Assembly: GCF_004210375.1 (NCBI RefSeq) | Contig: NC_134825.1 | Location: forward strand, 5,208,001-5,272,000 | Length of the DNA stretch: 64,000 nucleotides | From: Tachypleus tridentatus | Taxonomy: Eukaryota; Arthropoda; Merostomata; Xiphosura; Limulidae | Direction of reading: 5' to 3' | Shown: in pieces, positions 58,801 to 64,000 of the stretch | How positions within the stretch are numbered: the first letter of the stretch is position 1 | How the letters are laid out: each line of letters begins with the position of its first letter | Position numbers and translations under genes: made by a program | Notes under the pieces: generated by a model | Databases searched by the model: none | What the model was told of the DNA's origin: nothing | What the model saw: the letters and a program-made list of their open reading frames with translations, nothing else

Positions 58801-59051
58801 GATTTGAATGTGTTACAATAACAATCATCAGTTAATGTTTCCCTACCTTGGTTATACATTAATACTTTATAGCTTCATGTTCACTAAACACCTCCATGTT
58901 TGACAACACGTGTATTAACAATAAGAGATCTACACATACACAGCACCGCTTAGTCATCTTTCAAGCCAAACATATGATTAGATGATTTACCATCTGTTCA
59001 TTAGGAACTGAATGACAGATGATTTTCTACCACTATATAAAATTAAGATTG

Positions 59052-59118
59052 TAATAAACATAAAGGCTTGAACCTGTAACTTTCAGCTTACACTAGTGCT
59101 CTGAGACAAGTGCATTCA
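59052..59118 (-). mobile_element. Second degenerate tRNA-like sequence
   Basis: The minus strand has TCAGAGCACTAGTGTAAGCT and ACAGGTTCAAGCC (B-box-like). It is about 250 bp from the preceding relic in the same orientation and possibly of the same old SINE family. Confidence 0.4.
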
Positions 59119-60634
59119 GCTTTATTCAAATAATTCACACCCTTACTGCTATACTATGTTTACATTAAATTGTGATCTATACAAATAAAATTAATGTTTT
59201 TTTGCAGGGAACATATTAAAATCTATTATATTAACATTAGAAAAGAGAGGTTTGACTTTGGAAACTGAAATATTTATCACTGTGTATTATATCGACAATG
59301 AGATAGTCTTGGATATTTGATTTCAGTATCATTCCATTTTAACTAATAATTAAACTTTTCAGACTTGTATTCTATATGAACTTTGTGATGCACAGTAACA
59401 ACTGTTTTACTTATGATACACAAAAATGTTTTGGTGTTTATTTCTAACAAAATACTTGTAACTTTTAACTATCCATACAGAATTTTTTATCCAGAACAGA
59501 AATAGTTAGTGAAAGTAAATTAACTTGTAATTTATGGTACAGATATTGATATAATTTTTAAAAAGATATGTTTGTGTGAACTTTTGATTGTTTTCTTTTG
59601 CTTTTGAGCATCAACTCTTCAATCACTCATAATTTGAGTCTCACATTTCACTCTTTAAGCCTATATTTTGATAGTGCACTTTTTTTTTTTTAATGGTCTA
59701 TAAAAACCTGTATTTTGTTAACCTTGAACAAAAAATGTTTTCTGAGAGCTGGATAGAGTTCAGTATAGAAGTTGCATAATTCAATTTAAACCTAGACATT
59801 TTATTTTACATCTAGATACACGAAATATGTTTTGTTTGCAACATGGAGTTGTGTAATGTTATTTATAGCTAAAAACGCTAGTTTTGTTGCTTCTACAACT
59901 TACATTTGAGAAATAAATTTTAATGAAATTTGACTAAGAGGCTTGCAATCACACTCCTGTAAACAGATAAAAATTACACTCCATTTATTATCAGTGTTCT
60001 CATTGTTTGTTGGATATACATTTTACATTATAGAATTTGTTTATTTATCAAGCAGCAAATTAGGTTATGTTTTTGGTTTGTAGTGTTCTAATTCCATTTA
60101 ATGTGTCTTGAAGAATCTCTTCAGCTTATACTGGTAAGAGTTAATGATAAAGGAAGCTGTTGTTGAGAATCTAAATACTGGTAAGAGTTAATGATAAAGG
60201 AAGCTGTTGTTGAGAATCTAAAACCTTCAAATTTTCTTTTCACTGAGAGAAGAATCTTTTTTATGGAATTTTGTCCAAAACTTTCTTTGGGATGTAGAGC
60301 TAAGGATCAAACTGTTTTATTGTACCATTTCTGAGGTTAATGTTGTAGTTTTTTCAATGCAGTTTTACATATTATTTTAGTGACAAAATTGCTGTAAACT
60401 GAAAGTTGTTTGTTTTATGTAATAAATTACTTTAAAACACTGTGTGTGTTTGATCTCAACATGTTTATATAACTTCCATAACCATATTAATTACTTCATA
60501 TAGATATATGAAATATACTGGAAATGTAGATGGAGGTGAAATTATCCAGATTATAATCCAGGAATGTATATTTATTTAATAAAAAAAGTATTTTGTTTGT
60601 TAACTGCAGAACATCTTCAGCTATGAACAATGTT

Positions 60635-62210
60635 TATTTCTCAGTGATGTCGAGAAACCCACTTGTTGAGAAATTTATGTGCAAAAACGGCTCGTTTGGG
60701 TTGAGAAAATATTTTACGTAGAAGAGCGAACAACTTTTTGACCTTCTTCGGTCATCATCAGGTTCACAAAGAAAGAGGTAACTGACCGGAAGCTGACCAC
60801 ATGTTTGAAAGGGGTTGTGTAACTGAGTGTCGGAATGTAGAGGGCGGTGTTAGATGTTTGAATATATAATTTTATTTATTTTATTATATTAATATAGGTA
60901 TAAAGGCGTTCCTTTATATTGGTGTATTTTGGGCTTAAGTTGTTGTATAAGTAAGGCTTCTTTAATTTTGCGTTTGTTTCTTTATTTAGTATTTGAGTGT
61001 TTTCTATGGTTATGTTTTGTTTATTTGACTTGCGGTGTTCGAAAACATGTGAAGGTGACTTTTTCTGTTCTTTGAATCTGGTTTCCATTTTCTACTTGTT
61101 TCTCCAATATAGAAGTCGTGGCAGTTATCACATTGTATTTTGTAAATAATGTTGGTGTGGTGTTTGTCAGTGTAGTTTTTACATAGTATAGACCTCAGTT
61201 TTGTGCCTGGTTTTTGAATAAATTTGGTATTAACTGGAATGTCATATTTTGTTACTAGTTTTTGCCAAATGTTGGTTATTTGTTTGCTGATGTCAGGAAT
61301 ATATGGTATACAGCAGTATATGGTTTCGTGATTTTTGATTCGTGAGATATATTTACTTTTGTTGGTTGATTTTGCTTTCTGTCTAGGTGTGTGCGTATAA
61401 TGTTTTCTACGGTTTGTGGAGGAAACTTATTGATCTTGATAAATTATTGTTTTATTTTGTCTAATTCATCGTTAATTTTATCTGGTGAGCATAGTTTTAT
61501 GGCTGTGTTTATTTGGTTTCTTAGTATGTTGAGTTTTTGTTTTGTTTCATGTGCTGAGTCCCAAGGAATGTATAGTCCAGTATGGATGATTTTTTGGTGG
61601 ATTTCTGTTTTGAATTGTGTGTCGGTTCTTGTAATTTTGAGGTTAAGAAATGATATTTGATTGCTTTCTTCCTGTTCACATGTGAAGTTAATGTTGGGAT
61701 GTATAGAGTTAATGTGATTGAAAAAATTAAGTATGTGTTCTGTAGATTTGAATCCTGCAACTGTGTCATCTACATATCTGTACCAGTATAGTGGTGGATG
61801 TAATGCTGTGTTAATTGCTTGTGTTTCAACTTCTGTCATAAAAATATTGGCTAGAACTGGTGATACTGGGTTGCCCATGCTTAGGCCATTTGTTTGTATA
61901 TAGTTTTGGTTGTTGAACATGAAGTTTGTCTTTATCGTGGTGAATTCTATGAGGGTTGCTAATTGGTTACTGGGAATGTCTATAGTTGGGTTAGGGTCTC
62001 GGATATAGAGTTCTAAGGCTATCTTGCAGGCTTCAGTGGTTGGAACTTCTGTAAAGAGGGATATAACATCGAAACTGGCCATTAAGGCTTTATGATTAAG
62101 TTGATTTAGATTAGACTTGAAATTAAAAGAGTCTTTGATGAATGAGTTGGCTGATGTTACATATTTGGAGAATGCCCATGCTATGTATTTACCAAGTTTC
62201 ACCAGTTCTA
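60635..62210 (-). pseudogene. Penelope-like retroelement (RT and GIY-YIG nuclease), damaged
   Basis: The frame from 62202 to 61444 carries the reverse transcriptase: MASFDVISLFTEVP (motif A, D45), GLSMGNPVSPVLANIFM (motif B) and YRYVDDTVAG (motif C, D145-D146). A single TAA at 61446-61444 interrupts the frame, which then continues with KFPPQTVENIIRTHL and on to YKIQCDNCHDFYIGETSR, the start of a GIY-YIG endonuclease. A one-step frameshift near 61090 then leads to RFKEQKKSPSHVFEHR, down to about 60876. RT plus C-terminal GIY-YIG defines Penelope-like elements. The 5' part of the RT is missing beyond about 62210. The 60635-60870 segment, with a GACC/GGTC hairpin, is probably the terminal untranslated region. 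Few lesions suggest a fairly recent insertion. Confidence 0.9.
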
Positions 62211-63108
62211 GCCAATATTTACAAACATTAAAACCAAACCTTTCTGGACTTCTGTCACAGAAAAATTAATATAGTGATTTTGTTCCATTAACTTCAATAT
62301 GTTTGTTACTGTGTGTAACAGAGTTTGTAAATTAAAGGGTTATTTTTGTAAATAGATTTGGTTTAAAGGCATTTATTTTTAAATTTTTGTGTGCATTTGT
62401 GCTAGACTTTTGATGTTAAGAATTTTTTGGAACTTGCCTCCCTCCTTAGGAATCTACCCAGTGTTTTATTAACAACAGAACAGTGTGAAAAACAAAAACA
62501 TGTCTTGAATTCCATATCCCTGTTAAAGAAGTATTGAGTGCATTTCCAACCTGTTTAGTGTCAATGTTTTGTCAACACACTTATTAGAATGTGTTTTAAA
62601 AACATTGGAAGAAGTACTGTATGATTAGATTGTGTTTGTAATTTTGTCAAAATAAGTTTCATTTGAAGCTCTGTTTCTTGACATTAGTTAGTTTGTATTT
62701 CTTTCAAATGTGATACATGAAATATGCATGTAAACAAGTAATAATTATACTGTATATTTTGGGTGGAAGATGATAAAGTTGGCACTAATTGTCAACAGCA
62801 TACATTTCATGAAATTTACATTTGTATTGGATCAGCTGAAATTGTTGTCACATGTTCTTAAACACATGATTTATAAGATAAATTCAACAAAACATGCAGC
62901 TGAAACATTCTGTTAGTAATTTTCTTAAATGTTGAGTGTTAGAAATGTAAAATAGATTTTATTCCAGCAGTACAGAATTGAGGTTATTTTATAGTTGATG
63001 GAATATTCTCACAACTTGTATTAAATAAATAAAGATACTATCAGTTTTTAGATTGAATAATAATGGCACAAAATATTTTAGAAGTAGAAACTAACTCTGT
63101 TAATCAGT
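62211..63108. other. Non-coding, nothing recognised
   Basis: AT-rich sequence between the Penelope-like relic and the terminal satellite; no gene or repeat seen. Confidence 0.4.
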
Positions 63109-64000
63109 GACTCTGTCGTCTGTTTGAAATGATTCTGTTTGAAATGATTCAGTTAAAATAATGACACAAATATTATGACTCTGTCGTCTGTTTGAAATGA
63201 TTCAGTTAAAATAATGACACAAATATTATGACTCTGTCGTCTGTTTGAAATGATTCAGTTAAAATAATGACACAAATATTATGACTCTGTCGTCTGTTTG
63301 AAATGATTCAGTTAAAATAATGACACAAATATTATGACTCTGTCGTCTGTTTGAAATGATTCAGTTAAAATAATGACACAAATATTATGACTGTCGTCTG
63401 TTTGAAATGATTCAGTTAAAATAATGACACAAATATTATGACTGTCGTCTGTTTGAAATGATTCAGTTAAAATAATGACACAAATATTATGACTCTGTCG
63501 TCTGTTTGAAATGATTCAGTTACAATAATGACACAAATATTATGACTCTGTTGTCTGTTTGAAATGATTCAGTTACAATAATGACACAAATATTATGACT
63601 CGTCTGTTTGAAATGATTCAGTTAAAATAATGACACAAATATCATGACTCTGCCGTCTGTTTGAAATGATTCAGTTAAAATAATGACACAAATATCATGA
63701 CTCTGTCGTCTGTTTGAAATGATTCAGTGAAAATAATGACACAAATATTATGACTCCGTCGTCTGTTTGAAATGATTCAGTTAAAATAATGACACAAATA
63801 TCATGACTCTGCCGTCTGTTTGAAATGATTCAGTTAAAATAATGACACAAATATCATGACTCTGTCGTCTGTTTGAAATGATTCAGTGAAAATAATGACA
63901 CAAATATTATGACTCCGTCGTCTGTTTGAAATGATTCAGTGAAAATAATGACACAAATATTATAACTCTGTCGTCTGTTTGAAATGATTCAGTGAAAATA
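63109..64000 (+). repeat. Satellite F (53-bp unit, at least 16 copies, runs off the window)
   Basis: Unit GACTCTGTCGTCTGTTTGAA, ATGATTCAGTTAAAATAATG, ACACAAATATTAT. The first unit contains a small internal duplication (TTCTGTTTGAAATGA). Later units carry shared variants (ATATCATGACTCTGCC; CAGTGAAAA; GACTCCGTC) that alternate in blocks. The right end lies outside the window. Confidence 0.96.

Larger units (their letters stand above)
57691..60619. other. Non-coding, with two tRNA-like relics and a small duplication
   Basis: No supportable gene. A 48-bp phrase (ATACTGGTAAGAGTTAATGA, TAAAGGAAGCTGTTGTTGAG, AATCTAAA) occurs twice in tandem at about 60128-60222. TTTTTTACAG at 58270-58279 looks like a splice acceptor but leads to only about 18 codons before a stop. 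Confidence 0.4.

Noticed and set aside
61391-61903. Plus-strand open frames over the Penelope-like RT
   Set aside because: They are antisense to the RT motifs on the minus strand.

Overview
The window looks like AT-rich, repeat-rich nuclear DNA from an arthropod. It holds one intron-containing gene, two tRNA-derived SINE families, decayed DNA transposons and retroelements, and six long minisatellites. The most abundant SINE, with its stereotyped 3' tail, resembles repeats I associate with horseshoe crab (Limulus/Tachypleus) sequence. A chelicerate is therefore my best guess, but this rests on memory and not on a search.

The one well-supported gene is an FKBP4/FKBP52-type peptidyl-prolyl isomerase and Hsp90 co-chaperone on the minus strand. 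Seven coding exons between 43696 and 26222 join with conserved splice sites and matching phases into 1386 nt (461 aa). It has an active FKBP domain, a second FKBP-like domain, a three-repeat TPR domain with the Hsp90-tail clamp residues, and an acidic tail. I also infer a non-coding first exon near 46863-46818. A canonical heat-shock element lies about 70 bp upstream of its proposed start, which fits a co-chaperone.

Layout: 1-2049, 46/43-bp minisatellite with higher-order structure; 2641-5070, SINEs and a degenerate tandem array; 5071-7962, hAT (ZMYM1-like) transposase with two in-frame stops; 8583-9302, a SINE and a possible two-exon gene end; 9836-11200, minisatellite carrying ACGCGT in most units; 11.5-20.1 kb, SINEs, a hAT MITE with intact 8-bp target-site duplication and a Tc1 relic; 20.1-26 kb, mostly featureless apart from a fold-back repeat; 26-46.9 kb, the FKBP gene, with minisatellites in introns 1 and 7; 47-56 kb, SINEs, another minisatellite, a Ty3/gypsy relic and a mariner 3' piece; 57-62.2 kb, a mariner 5' piece and a Penelope-like element with reverse transcriptase and GIY-YIG nuclease; 63.1 kb to the end, a 53-bp satellite that runs off the window.

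Apart from the FKBP gene, almost all recognisable coding sequence belongs to dead or dying mobile elements. No prokaryotic features, CRISPR arrays or convincing functional tRNA or rRNA genes were seen.
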